A stretch of DNA of 59,765 nt from Pseudomonas sp. CFII64. GTDB taxonomy: Bacteria; Pseudomonadota; Gammaproteobacteria; Pseudomonadales; Pseudomonadaceae. Every line of letters starts with the position of its first letter. The stretch's first letter is position 1. Position numbers and translations under genes: made by a program. This document shows, piece after piece, positions 9,155 to 17,856 of this stretch. The stretch lies in contig NZ_ATLO01000024.1 of the NCBI RefSeq assembly GCF_000416235.1, forward strand, positions 1 to 59,765, given 5' to 3'. The notes beneath the pieces are model-generated. The model searched no databases and was not told where the DNA came from. It was given only the letters and a program-made list of their open reading frames with translations.

Positions 9155-9499
9155 TCACTTACCTGGGATATGCACCTGGTGAGTGTCGGCCTGTTCCGCT
9201 GGGTAGAACTCACCCTGCATGTCCATTTGTGCCAGACGCTGGCGAACGGCGGCTTCGACGCTGCGGATCAGGGGCTGGTCTTCGATATCGTCCACGCTCA
9301 GCCATAAACGATTGACGTTCTGACCATGGGTGCCTTCGCTCATCATGTCGTGGGTGAACAGTTGCTCGCCGCGCCACAGGCACAGCTTGGGTTGCAGAGG
9401 ATCGTTCTCCTGCGGTGCTGGCGATGATGAAAGCCAGATTTCATTGATCATGCGCAGATCAACAGTGGCCAGTTGCTCGATGGAAATGACGGTGCTCAT
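9155..9499 (-). CDS. Conserved hypothetical small protein
   Basis: A 114-residue acidic, soluble-looking protein that I do not recognise. It has no signal peptide or membrane segment. The segment IEQLATVDLRMINEIWLSSS is followed by PKLCLWRGEQLFTHDMMSEG. The ATG at 9499 is chosen over a longer in-frame extension because that extension reads low-complexity Arg-rich sequence through the promoter region. It converges with ligD, ending 22 bp from that stop, and is divergent from the transporter at 9683. Function unknown. Confidence 0.6.
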   Translation of the reverse strand: MSTVISIEQLATVDLRMINEIWLSSSPAPQENDPLQPKLCLWRGEQLFTHDMMSEGTHGQNVNRLWLSVDDIEDQPLIRSVEAAVRQRLAQMDMQGEFYPAEQADTHQVHIPGK

Positions 9500-9682
9500 A
9501 AGGTTATTGCTCTTCGTCGCGGGTTGCAGGTCTGACGTACGAGTGAGGCGGTCGTTCAACCCTCCGGACGAGCGCCTTTTGAACCGACCCGGACAGGCAC
9601 GGTCGATCAATCAATAGCCGCTAAGGAAAGTCGCGATGCCGATCCACGGATTTTTGCCCTGTCACCCCGGCGATTCGCTGTG

Positions 9683-10951
9683 ATGCCGGTTGCCGCCACG
9701 TCGAAATGGGTCAAGGTTGAACCTGCGGAAAAGGCTGCCTTGCTGTTGGGGTTCGCCTTTCATTTCTGTGTGCTGGCCAGCTACTACCTGGTCCGGCCGC
9801 TGCGGGATGCGCTGGGCCTGGAAGGCGGCGCGGACAAATTGCAATGGCTGTTCACCGCGACGTTCGTGGCAATGCTGGTGATGGTCCCACTGTTTGGCGC
9901 GCTGGTTTCCCGCTTGCCGCCCAGACGCTTTGTCCCCTTGGTCTATCGCCTGATCGCGTTGTCGATGCTGGTGTTCGGCGTGCTGATCGCCAATCACGCC
10001 GCGCCCGTGGCGGTAGGCCGTGTGTTCTTCGTCTGGATCAGCATTTACAACTTGTTCATCGTCTCCATTTTCTGGAGTGTGCTGGTGGACCGGTTTTCCA
10101 GCGAGCAAGGGCGGCGACTGTTCGGTTTCATTGCTGCGGGCGGCACGCTGGGCACCTTCATCGGGCCCTTGCTCGCGGCAACCATGGCGACCCGCCTTGG
10201 CCCGATTGCCTTGACCTTCGCTGCCGCAGTGCTGCTTGAAGCGGCGGTGCAATGTTATCGGGCGTTGCTGAGTCGTACCCAGAGCCAGGAGCGGGACGTG
10301 TCCAGGGATGAGCAGCGCATGGGCGGCGGCATGCTGGCGGGCGTAACGCTGATCACGCGCTCGCCGTATCTGTTCGGGTTGGTGCTGTTCATGCTGCTGC
10401 ACACCAGCGCGGCGACCCTGTTGTATTTCGAGCAAGGTCGGATTGTCGCTGGCAGCTACGCTGACGTAGGGAGCCGCACGCAGTTTTTTGCGACGGTCGA
10501 CCTGATTGTCTCGGCCTTGACGCTGATCTTCCAGCTGGCGCTGACGGCACCGTTGATCCGCCTGGTCGGCATCGGCGGTGCGCTGGTGGCGCTGCCTTTG
10601 GCGACAGTGGCGGCTTTCATGGCCATGGCTCTGGCGCCGGTCCCCACGACCGTCGCGTTGGCGCAAGGGCTGCGGCGTGCTGTGGAGTTCGCCATTGTCC
10701 GGCCCGGTCGCGAAGTGCTGTGGACCGTGGTGAGCCGGGAGGAAAAGTACAAGGCCAAGAATGTCATCGAAACCGTGGTGTACCGGGGCGGCGACGCCGC
10801 GAGTGGCTGGTTGTCCGTTGGATTGACGGCGCTGGGTGCGGGTTTCGGGCTGTTGGCTATGGTTATCGTGCCCTTTGCCGGGCTTTGGGCCTGGCTGTGT
10901 TTCTGGCTGGCAAAGCGTCAGGCACAGCGGGCGACCACGAACGACAGATAA
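9683..10951 (+). CDS. MFS-type transporter resembling NTP/NDP exchangers
   Basis: A 422-residue polytopic protein of about 12 membrane segments. The N-terminal pattern EKAALLLGFAFHFCVLASYYLVRPLRDALG resembles the start of the MFS subgroup often annotated as NTP/NDP exchange transporter (AAA/Npt-like family), and IYNLFIVSIFWSVLVDRFSS fits the same group. In free-living Pseudomonas the substrate of these proteins is unknown, so nucleotide exchange should not be assumed. GTG (9680) and ATG (9683) are adjacent possible starts. The aldo/keto reductase gene begins 11 bp after the stop, so the two are probably co-transcribed. Confidence 0.72.
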   Translation: MPVAATSKWVKVEPAEKAALLLGFAFHFCVLASYYLVRPLRDALGLEGGADKLQWLFTATFVAMLVMVPLFGALVSRLPPRRFVPLVYRLIALSMLVFGVLIANHAAPVAVGRVFFVWISIYNLFIVSIFWSVLVDRFSSEQGRRLFGFIAAGGTLGTFIGPLLAATMATRLGPIALTFAAAVLLEAAVQCYRALLSRTQSQERDVSRDEQRMGGGMLAGVTLITRSPYLFGLVLFMLLHTSAATLLYFEQGRIVAGSYADVGSRTQFFATVDLIVSALTLIFQLALTAPLIRLVGIGGALVALPLATVAAFMAMALAPVPTTVALAQGLRRAVEFAIVRPGREVLWTVVSREEKYKAKNVIETVVYRGGDAASGWLSVGLTALGAGFGLLAMVIVPFAGLWAWLCFWLAKRQAQRATTNDR

Positions 10952-10961
10952 GGGGAAACTC

Positions 10962-11936
10962 ATGTCCGACCCTGCTGTTTTCTCGCGCAGAAGAATTCTC
11001 ACACTGGCGGCTGGCCTATCGGCGGCTTTCGCGTTCGACACGGCAACTGGCGAGTCCAGGCCGCCAACCATTCCTTCGCCGACTTCACCCTCGACCTTGC
11101 CGACAGGAGCCAGAAAAATGCTGACCCGCGCCATTCCCTCCAGCAACGAGCCGCTGCCAATGATCGGGCTGGGCACTTATCGCGGTTTTGACGTGGCCAC
11201 CTCCAGCGCGGCCTACAAAAGCCTGCCTGCGGTCATCGATGCCCTGTTCGCCGCCGGCGGCACGCTGATCGACAGCTCACCCATGTACGGCCGCGCGGAG
11301 CAGTCCACTGGCGAACTGTTGTCCATCCATCAACCCAGCTCGCCTGCGTTTCTCGCCACCAAGGTGTGGACGCGCGGCCGCAAGGAGGGGATTGCGCAGA
11401 TGGAAGAGTCGTTCCGGTTGCTGCGCACTGAACGCATCGATTTGATGCAGATTCACAATCTGCTCGACTGGAAAACCCATCTGCCGACGCTGCGCCAATG
11501 GAAAGAAGAAGGCCGCATTCGCTACATCGGCATTACGCATTACACGTCGTCGGCGTATGCCGATGTGGAAGCGGTGCTGAAGGCCGAGCAGCTGGATTTT
11601 CTGCAGATCAACTATGCACTGGACGACCGGGCTGCCGAGGCGCGTCTGTTGCCTCTTTGCCGGGAGCGCGGCGTCGCGGTGATCTGCAATCGGCCGTTTG
11701 GCGGCGGCGGTTTGCTGGGCCGACTCAAGGACAAGCCGTTACCAGGCTGGGCGGCACAGGTGCAAGTGACGAGCTGGGCGCAGCTGGCGCTCAAATTCCT
11801 GCTCGCCCATTCGGCGGTGACCTGCGTCATTCCCGGCACCGGCAATCCGCGTTACATGGCGGAAAATGCAGGCGCCGGATTTGGCCCGATGCTCACCGAT
11901 GCCCAGCGGCAGCAGCTGATTGCGTTGGTGGGGTAG
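10962..11936 (+). CDS. Aldo/keto reductase with a Tat-type leader
   Basis: A 324-residue aldo/keto reductase. The catalytic tetrad is visible as D104 and Y109 (LIDSSPMYG), K134 (LATKVW) and H165 (MQIHNL). The N-terminus reads SRRRILTLAAGLSAAFAFDT, a twin-arginine motif followed by a hydrophobic stretch, so export as a folded NADPH-carrying enzyme through Tat is predicted. The ATG at 10962 follows AAGGGGAAACTC, and longer in-frame starts run into the transporter gene. The substrate is unknown. A linker rich in Pro, Ser and Thr (PPTIPSPTSPSTLP) separates leader and barrel. Confidence 0.9.
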   Translation: MSDPAVFSRRRILTLAAGLSAAFAFDTATGESRPPTIPSPTSPSTLPTGARKMLTRAIPSSNEPLPMIGLGTYRGFDVATSSAAYKSLPAVIDALFAAGGTLIDSSPMYGRAEQSTGELLSIHQPSSPAFLATKVWTRGRKEGIAQMEESFRLLRTERIDLMQIHNLLDWKTHLPTLRQWKEEGRIRYIGITHYTSSAYADVEAVLKAEQLDFLQINYALDDRAAEARLLPLCRERGVAVICNRPFGGGGLLGRLKDKPLPGWAAQVQVTSWAQLALKFLLAHSAVTCVIPGTGNPRYMAENAGAGFGPMLTDAQRQQLIALVG

Positions 11937-11979
11937 GGTCAGGCAACGCCGCCGTTGATAGCTGCGTGCAGCAAACAAA

Positions 11980-12103
11980 GAACAAGTCCCCTCCTACCGT
12001 TTCGCACAATCAGGTAGGACCGGACTTGTCCGGGAAGAGGCCGGTTCATTCACCGCATCTCCTCGTCAGAACTGCCGCATTCCGGATAAATCCGGTCCCA
12101 CCT
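11980..12103. repeat. Cluster of REP fragments
   Basis: In the 191-bp gap between the aldo/keto reductase and the convergent MFS gene lie a partial inverted REP (AACAAGTCCCCTCCTAC, about 11980), a full REP starting GTAGGACCGGACTTGTCCGG (12013-12032), and a degenerate inverted one reading CCGGATAAATCCGGTCCCAC (12082-12101). They are the same sequence class as the repeats at 1460 and 19281. No gene is seen in the gap. Confidence 0.75.
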
Positions 12104-12127
12104 GTCTGAATTGGATCCTACAGCCCC

Positions 12128-13441
12128 CTAGCGATTCACCACCTTCGCCGGTAACGCCACCACCAGCAGACTGCTCAAAACCAGGCATACGGCGAAGAAC
12201 CACATGACGCCCGCGCTGCTGCCGGTGACGTCCATTGCAATGCCCATCAGTGAATTGCTCACCAGGCCCGCGATGTTCGCCAATGAGCAGGCCAGCGCGA
12301 AGCCGGTCGCGGCGGCGCGGCCTTTGAGAAAGGTCGCCGGCAGGCTGAAGAACGCGGGCAACGCGCCGAATATCCCTGCGGATGCAATCGCGAACAGCAG
12401 CACGGTTGCCACCACGTCATGAACAAAAAAAGTGCTGCCAGCCATGGCCGCCGCGCCGATCAGGTACGGCACAATGATGTGCCAGCGCCGTTCCCGATGC
12501 CGGTCCGAACTGGCGCCGATAAACAGCATGCCCATGAGTGCGGCAATGCTCGGCAGCGCGGTCAGCACACCGATGTGGAAGGTATCAGTCACCCCCGCAT
12601 TGCGGATGAACGTCGGCATCCAGAAACCCATGGCGTAGGCGCTGAGCAGCATGGAGAAGTCGATGCCGCCGAGCATCCAGACCTTGAGATTGAAGAACCC
12701 GTCGCGAAAGCTGTATTTGCTGCCCTTTTCATCGGCGGCATCCAGGGCCAGTTCGCTTTCCAGCAGACGCTTTTGCGTGTCATCCAGCCAGCGGGCCTGG
12801 CGATGATTGTTCGGCAGCATCCAGAAGGCCAAAATCCCCAGCAGGACGCTCGGCACCGCTTCGAGCAAGAACAGCCATTGCCAGCCGCGCAGCCCGGCGG
12901 TCTGGTCGAAGTGGCTCATGATCCAGCCGGACAATGGGCCGCCGATGATGCTCGACAGCGGCAGGCCGAGCATGAACAGGGCAATGATGCGGCCGCGTCG
13001 ATAGGTGGGGAACCAGGTGGTCAGGTAAAACAAGACGCCGGGCAGAAAACCGGCTTCGGCGACGCCAAGCAGAAAGCGCAGCACATAGAACTGCGTCGTC
13101 GTGGTGACCAACATCGTGCAAGCCGAAAGCAGGCCCCAAGTGATCATGATCCGGGCGATCCAGATCCTGGCGCCGATCCTTTCCAGGACTAGATTGCTGG
13201 GCACCTCGAACAGGATGTAGCCGACAAAAAACAGCCCGGCGCCCAGGCCGAAGGCGGTCTCGCTGAAGTGCAGTTGATTGAGCATCTGCAATTTGGCGAA
13301 ACCGATGTTGATCCGGTCCAGATAGGCCGCCAGATAACAGAAACACAGGAACGGAATCAGCTTCCAGGTGATTTTCCGGTACAGCGCTTTGATGGGGTCG
13401 TTGAGGTCGGTCAATGTGTTTTTTACATCTGCTGGGGGCAT
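12128..13441 (-). CDS. MFS transporter, anion:cation symporter family
   Basis: A 437-residue inner-membrane carrier with 12 predicted segments. The TM1 region CFCYLAAYLDRINIGFAKLQ is the ACS-family signature, as in the carrier at 4112, and TM2-3 reads GLGAGLFFVGYILFEVPSN. Substrates of this family are small organic anions. It is a single gene flanked by the convergent aldo/keto reductase and, across a 354-bp gap, the divergent molybdenum hydroxylase genes. The carrier could supply that enzyme's substrate, but nothing in the sequence proves it. Confidence 0.88.
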   Translation of the reverse strand: MPPADVKNTLTDLNDPIKALYRKITWKLIPFLCFCYLAAYLDRINIGFAKLQMLNQLHFSETAFGLGAGLFFVGYILFEVPSNLVLERIGARIWIARIMITWGLLSACTMLVTTTTQFYVLRFLLGVAEAGFLPGVLFYLTTWFPTYRRGRIIALFMLGLPLSSIIGGPLSGWIMSHFDQTAGLRGWQWLFLLEAVPSVLLGILAFWMLPNNHRQARWLDDTQKRLLESELALDAADEKGSKYSFRDGFFNLKVWMLGGIDFSMLLSAYAMGFWMPTFIRNAGVTDTFHIGVLTALPSIAALMGMLFIGASSDRHRERRWHIIVPYLIGAAAMAGSTFFVHDVVATVLLFAIASAGIFGALPAFFSLPATFLKGRAAATGFALACSLANIAGLVSNSLMGIAMDVTGSSAGVMWFFAVCLVLSSLLVVALPAKVVNR

Positions 13442-13795
13442 GAATGAGTCCTGGCGACTGCGGGGCTGATCAATAAGAGGCCAGCGAAGATAGAAGGATT
13501 TTTGAACAAAGGTGAGGAGAAATGTACTCGCGGTTTGAGTGATGCGTCTTTAAAAGAAGTAGGACGCGTCTGTAGTCGCAATGTTAATACCCGTAGCCAG
13601 CGGCTTGAAGCCTTGGAAGTTACCCGAAAGCCTGGGTTTGCCCCTCAGGCGCCTGAAAAAAGTAGCGGCGATCTGGGTTTAAATAGCCGCTTTGCGCAGG
13701 GCAACTTTCATCAGCTGCTCCATTACTGCTCATATTTCATGAAGTAACCACTTCACAAACGCCACGGATGGCTTTTTGAAAAGGGAGAGCACGCC
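13442..13795. other. Divergent intergenic region without a recognised gene
   Basis: This 354-bp stretch separates the MFS gene (minus) from the iron-sulfur subunit gene (plus), so it should hold promoters for both. An 81-codon TTG-initiated frame at 13502-13747 was judged not to be a gene. A degenerate REP-like string, GTAGGACGCGTCTGTAGTCG, lies at about 13559-13578. Confidence 0.5.
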
Positions 13796-14284
13796 ATGGG
13801 CGAGCCCGTCATGGCGCCTGAAAGGACCGTGACCTTGCGGGTCAATGGCCAGACCGCTGCTGTCACCGCCATGCTTGATACACCGCTGTTGCTGGTGTTA
13901 CGCAATGACTTGCAACTCAACGGCCCGAAATACGGCTGCGGGTTGGGGGAATGCGGCGCCTGCACGGTGACCATCGACGGGATCGCCGCGCGCGCGTGTG
14001 TGTTTCCCCTGGGCGGCGCTCAGGGGCGGGAAATCACCACCCTGGAAGGCCTCGGCAACCGCCAGCGTCCGCATCCGGTGCAACAGGCATTTATCGACGA
14101 GCAGGCCGCGCAATGCGGCTACTGCATGAACGGCATGATCATGACTGCCAAGGCGTTGCTTGATCGTATCCCCCAGCCCACTGACGCCCAGATTCGCCAC
14201 GAGCTGGCGGGCAATCTCTGCCGCTGCGGCACCCACCTTGAAATACTTCGTGCGGTGCGGCGTGCCGCGCGCCAGACGCCTTGA
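13796..14284 (+). CDS. Molybdenum hydroxylase small subunit, 2x[2Fe-2S]
   Basis: A 162-residue iron-sulfur subunit of the xanthine-oxidase family. The plant-type [2Fe-2S] site is C48, C53, C56 and C68 (YGCGLGECGACTV ... RAC), and the second site is C107, C110, C142 and C144 (QCGYCMNG ... NLCRCGTH). It passes electrons from the molybdenum site of the large subunit, encoded 13 bp downstream, towards cytochrome c. Small subunits of nicotinate dehydrogenase (NicA) and isoquinoline 1-oxidoreductase (IorA) look alike at this length, so the substrate is not assigned. GGGAGAG precedes the ATG. Confidence 0.93.
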   Translation: MGEPVMAPERTVTLRVNGQTAAVTAMLDTPLLLVLRNDLQLNGPKYGCGLGECGACTVTIDGIAARACVFPLGGAQGREITTLEGLGNRQRPHPVQQAFIDEQAAQCGYCMNGMIMTAKALLDRIPQPTDAQIRHELAGNLCRCGTHLEILRAVRRAARQTP

Positions 14285-14297
14285 ACGGATCACCCTC

Positions 14298-17200
14298 ATG
14301 CCCCAAACCTTGCTCAACCGTGACCAATTGCTGGCCAAAACCGGTGTACTGCTGATCATCGACACCCTCGAACCCGCCTCGGCGCCGTTGGCCAAAGGCG
14401 GGGTGCCGCTGCCCAGGCCGCCGGAGAGGGCGCTGTTCATCGCCGTCAATGATGACGGTTATGTCTACGCGTTCAACGGTCATGTCGACCTCGGCACCGG
14501 AGTTCGCACGGCATTGGCGCAGATCGTTGCCGAAGAACTGGATGTGGCGCTGGAGCAGGTATGCATGATGCTTGGCGACACCGCCAATACACCGGATCAG
14601 GGGCCGACCATTGCCAGCGCGACGATCCAGATTGCCGCGATCCCGTTACGCAATGCCGCTGCAGAAGCGCGCCGCTTTCTGCTGCAGCGCGCGGCGCAGC
14701 GTCTGGACGTCACGCTTGAATCGTTGAGCATTGATCGTGGAGAAGTGACGGCAGGTGATGGCCGGACGCTGAGTTTTGCCGAGCTGGTCGCGGATGAGCA
14801 CGACGAGCTGGGCATTTCCGGTACTGCACCACTGAAAGATGTCGCGGCCTATCGCCTGGTCGGCAAAGGCGCAGCGCGGCTGGATATTCCCGGCAAAGCC
14901 ACGGGCGAGTTGACCTACGTGCATGACATGCGCTTGCCGAACATGCTTCACGGTCGAGTGATTCGTCCACCGTATGCGGGCCTGGACAGCGGTGACTTCG
15001 TTGGCAACAGCCTGCTGGAAGTTGACGAAGCCTCGATCGCCCAGGTTCCGGGTGTGGTTCGGGTGGTGGTGATTCGGGATTTTGTCGGCGTGGTTGCGTT
15101 GCGCGAAGAACAGGCCGCGAAGGCTGCGCAGCTGCTCAAGGTCACCTGGAAAGCCTGGAATCACAAGCTGCCGGACATGGATGATGTTGCCCAGGCGATC
15201 CGCACCAACCCCCACGTGCAGCGGGTCGTGCTGGATCAGGGCGATATCGAAAGCGCACTCGCCCAGGCCAGCCAGCGCATGCCGCGTCGTTATGTCTGGC
15301 CGTACCAGATGCACGCTTCCATCGGCCCGTCTTGCGCGCTGGCGGATTATCAGCCAGAAGGCTTGCGCGTCTGGTCCGGCACGCAGAACCCGCATCTGCT
15401 GCGCGCTGACCTGGCCTGGCTGCTGGAATACCCTGAAGAGCGCATTGAAATCATCCGCATGGAAGCTTCCGGCTGTTACGGGCGTAACTGTGCCGATGAT
15501 GTGAGCGCTGACGCCGCGTTGCTGTCCCGTGCCGTCGGTTTGCCGGTGCGCGTGCAGCTGACTCGTGAGCAGGAACATGTCTGGGAACCCAAAGGGGCGG
15601 CCCAACTGATGGAAGTCGATGGCGGCCTGAACGCCGACGGCGCAGTAGCCGGTTATGATTTCACGACCAGTTTTCCGTCCAACGACGCGCCAACCCTGGC
15701 GCTGTTGCTGACCGCTCGCGTCGAGCCGGTGGCGGCGATCTTCGAGATGGGCGATCGCACCTCGGTTGCGCCTTATGCCTTCGAACATATGCGCGTGACC
15801 ATCAACGATATGGCGCCCATGGTCCGCGCATCGTGGATGCGTGGCGTGTCGGCGCTGCCCAACACCTTCGCTCATGAGTCCTATATCGATGAGCTGGCGT
15901 TCGCGGCAGGCGTTGATCCTGTGGAATATCGTCTGCGTTATCTACACGACGCGCGCGGGGCAGCGCTGGTCAGGGCTACTGCGGCCCGCGCGCAATGGAC
16001 GCCACGCCGCGAACCGATGACGATCCCCGAGCAGGACAACGTGCTGCGTGGACGCGGCTTTGCTTATGCGCGTTATATGCACAGCAAGTTTCCCGGTTCC
16101 GGCGCAGCGTGGGCGGCATGGGTGGCCGACGTTGCAGTAGACAGGTTGAGTGGCGAAGTATCGGTGACCCGCGTGGTGGTGGGGCATGACGCCGGCATGA
16201 TGATCAATCCGGCAGGGGTGCAACATCAGATTCACGGCAACGTCATTCAATCCACCAGCCGTGTGCTCAAGGAACAGGTGACTTTCGAAGCGTCCACGGT
16301 TGCCAGCAAGGAATGGGGCGGTTATCCGATCCTGATCTTCCCGCAGGTGCCGGACATCGATGTGTTGATGATGCCGCGCCAGAACGAGCCGCCGCTGGGC
16401 GCGGGGGAGTCGGCTGCGGTGCCCAGCGCGGCGGCCATTGCCAACGCGGTCTACGACGCCACCGGGATCCGCTTTCGCGAACTGCCGATCACTGCCGAGC
16501 GGGTGCTGGCGGCGCTCAACGCTGCAGATGGCCAAGGCGAAGGTAGTCCGCCTGTAGCTGCGAAAGCCAAACGCTTCAGAGGATTGTTGGGTTCGATGAT
16601 TCTGGCATTCGGCGCCTTACTGGGCAGCGCATTGCCGTGGCGTGCTGAAATCAGTCCGATTGCGCCGCCCGATCCTGGCACCTGGTCAGCCGCTACGCTG
16701 GAACGTGGCCGTTTGCTGGCGGCGGCGGGGGACTGCGCGGTCTGTCATACCGCGCCAGATGGAGCAAGTAATGCGGGCGGGCGGGCCTTGCAAACGCCGT
16801 TTGGCACCCTGTACACCCGCAACATCACGCCGGATACGCAAACCGGGATCGGTAACTGGTCGTATCCGGCCTTCGAGCGAGCCATGCGCCAGGGCATCAG
16901 TCGCGATGGCAAGCATCTGTATCCGGCGTTCCCCTACACCGCCTTCAGAAATATCAACGATGCCGACATGCAGGCGCTCTACGCCTGGCTGATGACTCAG
17001 ACACCCGTCAGCCAGCCGGCCAGAAGCAACGATCTGAGTTTTCCGTGGAACCTGCGGCCGCTGCTGGCTGGATGGAACGCGCTGTTTCTGCGCAGCGGGG
17101 AATCCAAGGCGCTGCCCGAACGCAGCGAACAGTGGAATCGCGGTGCGTATCTGGTCAACGGCCTCGGGCATTGCGCGGCCTGTCACTCGCCGCGTAATGC

Positions 17201-17852
17201 GCTGGGCGCGCAGAAGGGCGGTGCCTGGTTTCTGGCTGGCGGCACAGTGGATGGCTGGCAAGCTCCAGCGCTTAATGGCCTTTCGCAAACAGCAACGCCG
17301 TGGACCGAGGAGCACCTGTTCACTTACCTGAGCACTGGACATTCCGAGGCCCATGGCGTGGCGGCTGGCCCTATGGGGCCGGTGGTCGGCGAGTTGGCTA
17401 AATTGCCCGCTGCCGACATTCGCGCCATGGCGGTTTATCTGGTTTCGCTGGATGCATCGGCGGTGTCCCGACCGCAGCCTGACGATGCATTGATCGCCAA
17501 GCCGACACTGGCGTCATTGAGCCGGGGCAAGCGTATTTTCGAAGGCGCCTGTCAGGGTTGTCATGCGGACGGGAAAGGGCCGAAATTGTTCGGGGTCAGT
17601 CCGGCACTGGCCCGCAACAGCAATCTGCACAGCCAGCAACCCGACAATTTGCTGAAGATCATCCTGCACGGCATTGCGACCCCGGCCACTCAGGATCTGG
17701 GTTACATGCCGGGCTTCAAAGACAGTTTTTCCGATACGCAGCTCAGCGACTTGACCGCGTATCTACGCAACCGATTTGCGCCGAATCAGCCCCAGTGGCG
17801 TGGCGTCAGGGAGAAAGTGGCCCAGTTGCGGGCCAATCCGGGAATGCATTGA
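14298..17852 (+). CDS. Molybdenum hydroxylase large subunit fused to three-haem cytochrome c (NicB/IorB-like)
   Basis: A 1184-residue fusion. Residues about 1-755 are the molybdopterin-cytosine-dinucleotide subunit of the IorB/NicB branch (for example YAFNGHVDLGTGVRTALAQI, and GAGESAAVPSAAAIANAV near the end, with the active-site-type glutamate after GAG). A hydrophobic segment at about 760-780 follows, then cytochrome c modules with three CXXCH haem sites at 813-817 (CAVCH), 959-963 (CAACH) and 1085-1089 (CQGCH). Length and layout match P. putida NicB (1187 residues from memory), which hydroxylates nicotinate and passes electrons to the respiratory chain. No other nic gene is nearby, so a different N-heterocycle or an aldehyde is equally possible. 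Confidence 0.88.
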   Translation: MPQTLLNRDQLLAKTGVLLIIDTLEPASAPLAKGGVPLPRPPERALFIAVNDDGYVYAFNGHVDLGTGVRTALAQIVAEELDVALEQVCMMLGDTANTPDQGPTIASATIQIAAIPLRNAAAEARRFLLQRAAQRLDVTLESLSIDRGEVTAGDGRTLSFAELVADEHDELGISGTAPLKDVAAYRLVGKGAARLDIPGKATGELTYVHDMRLPNMLHGRVIRPPYAGLDSGDFVGNSLLEVDEASIAQVPGVVRVVVIRDFVGVVALREEQAAKAAQLLKVTWKAWNHKLPDMDDVAQAIRTNPHVQRVVLDQGDIESALAQASQRMPRRYVWPYQMHASIGPSCALADYQPEGLRVWSGTQNPHLLRADLAWLLEYPEERIEIIRMEASGCYGRNCADDVSADAALLSRAVGLPVRVQLTREQEHVWEPKGAAQLMEVDGGLNADGAVAGYDFTTSFPSNDAPTLALLLTARVEPVAAIFEMGDRTSVAPYAFEHMRVTINDMAPMVRASWMRGVSALPNTFAHESYIDELAFAAGVDPVEYRLRYLHDARGAALVRATAARAQWTPRREPMTIPEQDNVLRGRGFAYARYMHSKFPGSGAAWAAWVADVAVDRLSGEVSVTRVVVGHDAGMMINPAGVQHQIHGNVIQSTSRVLKEQVTFEASTVASKEWGGYPILIFPQVPDIDVLMMPRQNEPPLGAGESAAVPSAAAIANAVYDATGIRFRELPITAERVLAALNAADGQGEGSPPVAAKAKRFRGLLGSMILAFGALLGSALPWRAEISPIAPPDPGTWSAATLERGRLLAAAGDCAVCHTAPDGASNAGGRALQTPFGTLYTRNITPDTQTGIGNWSYPAFERAMRQGISRDGKHLYPAFPYTAFRNINDADMQALYAWLMTQTPVSQPARSNDLSFPWNLRPLLAGWNALFLRSGESKALPERSEQWNRGAYLVNGLGHCAACHSPRNALGAQKGGAWFLAGGTVDGWQAPALNGLSQTATPWTEEHLFTYLSTGHSEAHGVAAGPMGPVVGELAKLPAADIRAMAVYLVSLDASAVSRPQPDDALIAKPTLASLSRGKRIFEGACQGCHADGKGPKLFGVSPALARNSNLHSQQPDNLLKIILHGIATPATQDLGYMPGFKDSFSDTQLSDLTAYLRNRFAPNQPQWRGVREKVAQLRANPGMH

Positions 17853-17856
17853 AAGG

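Noticed and set aside
9662..11176. 504-codon minus-strand frame opposite the transporter and aldo/keto reductase
   Set aside because: Gln/Arg/His-rich low-complexity shadow of two well-supported genes in a high-GC genome.
13502..13747. 81-codon TTG-initiated frame in the divergent gap
   Set aside because: No family resemblance, a poor start, and placement across two promoter regions.
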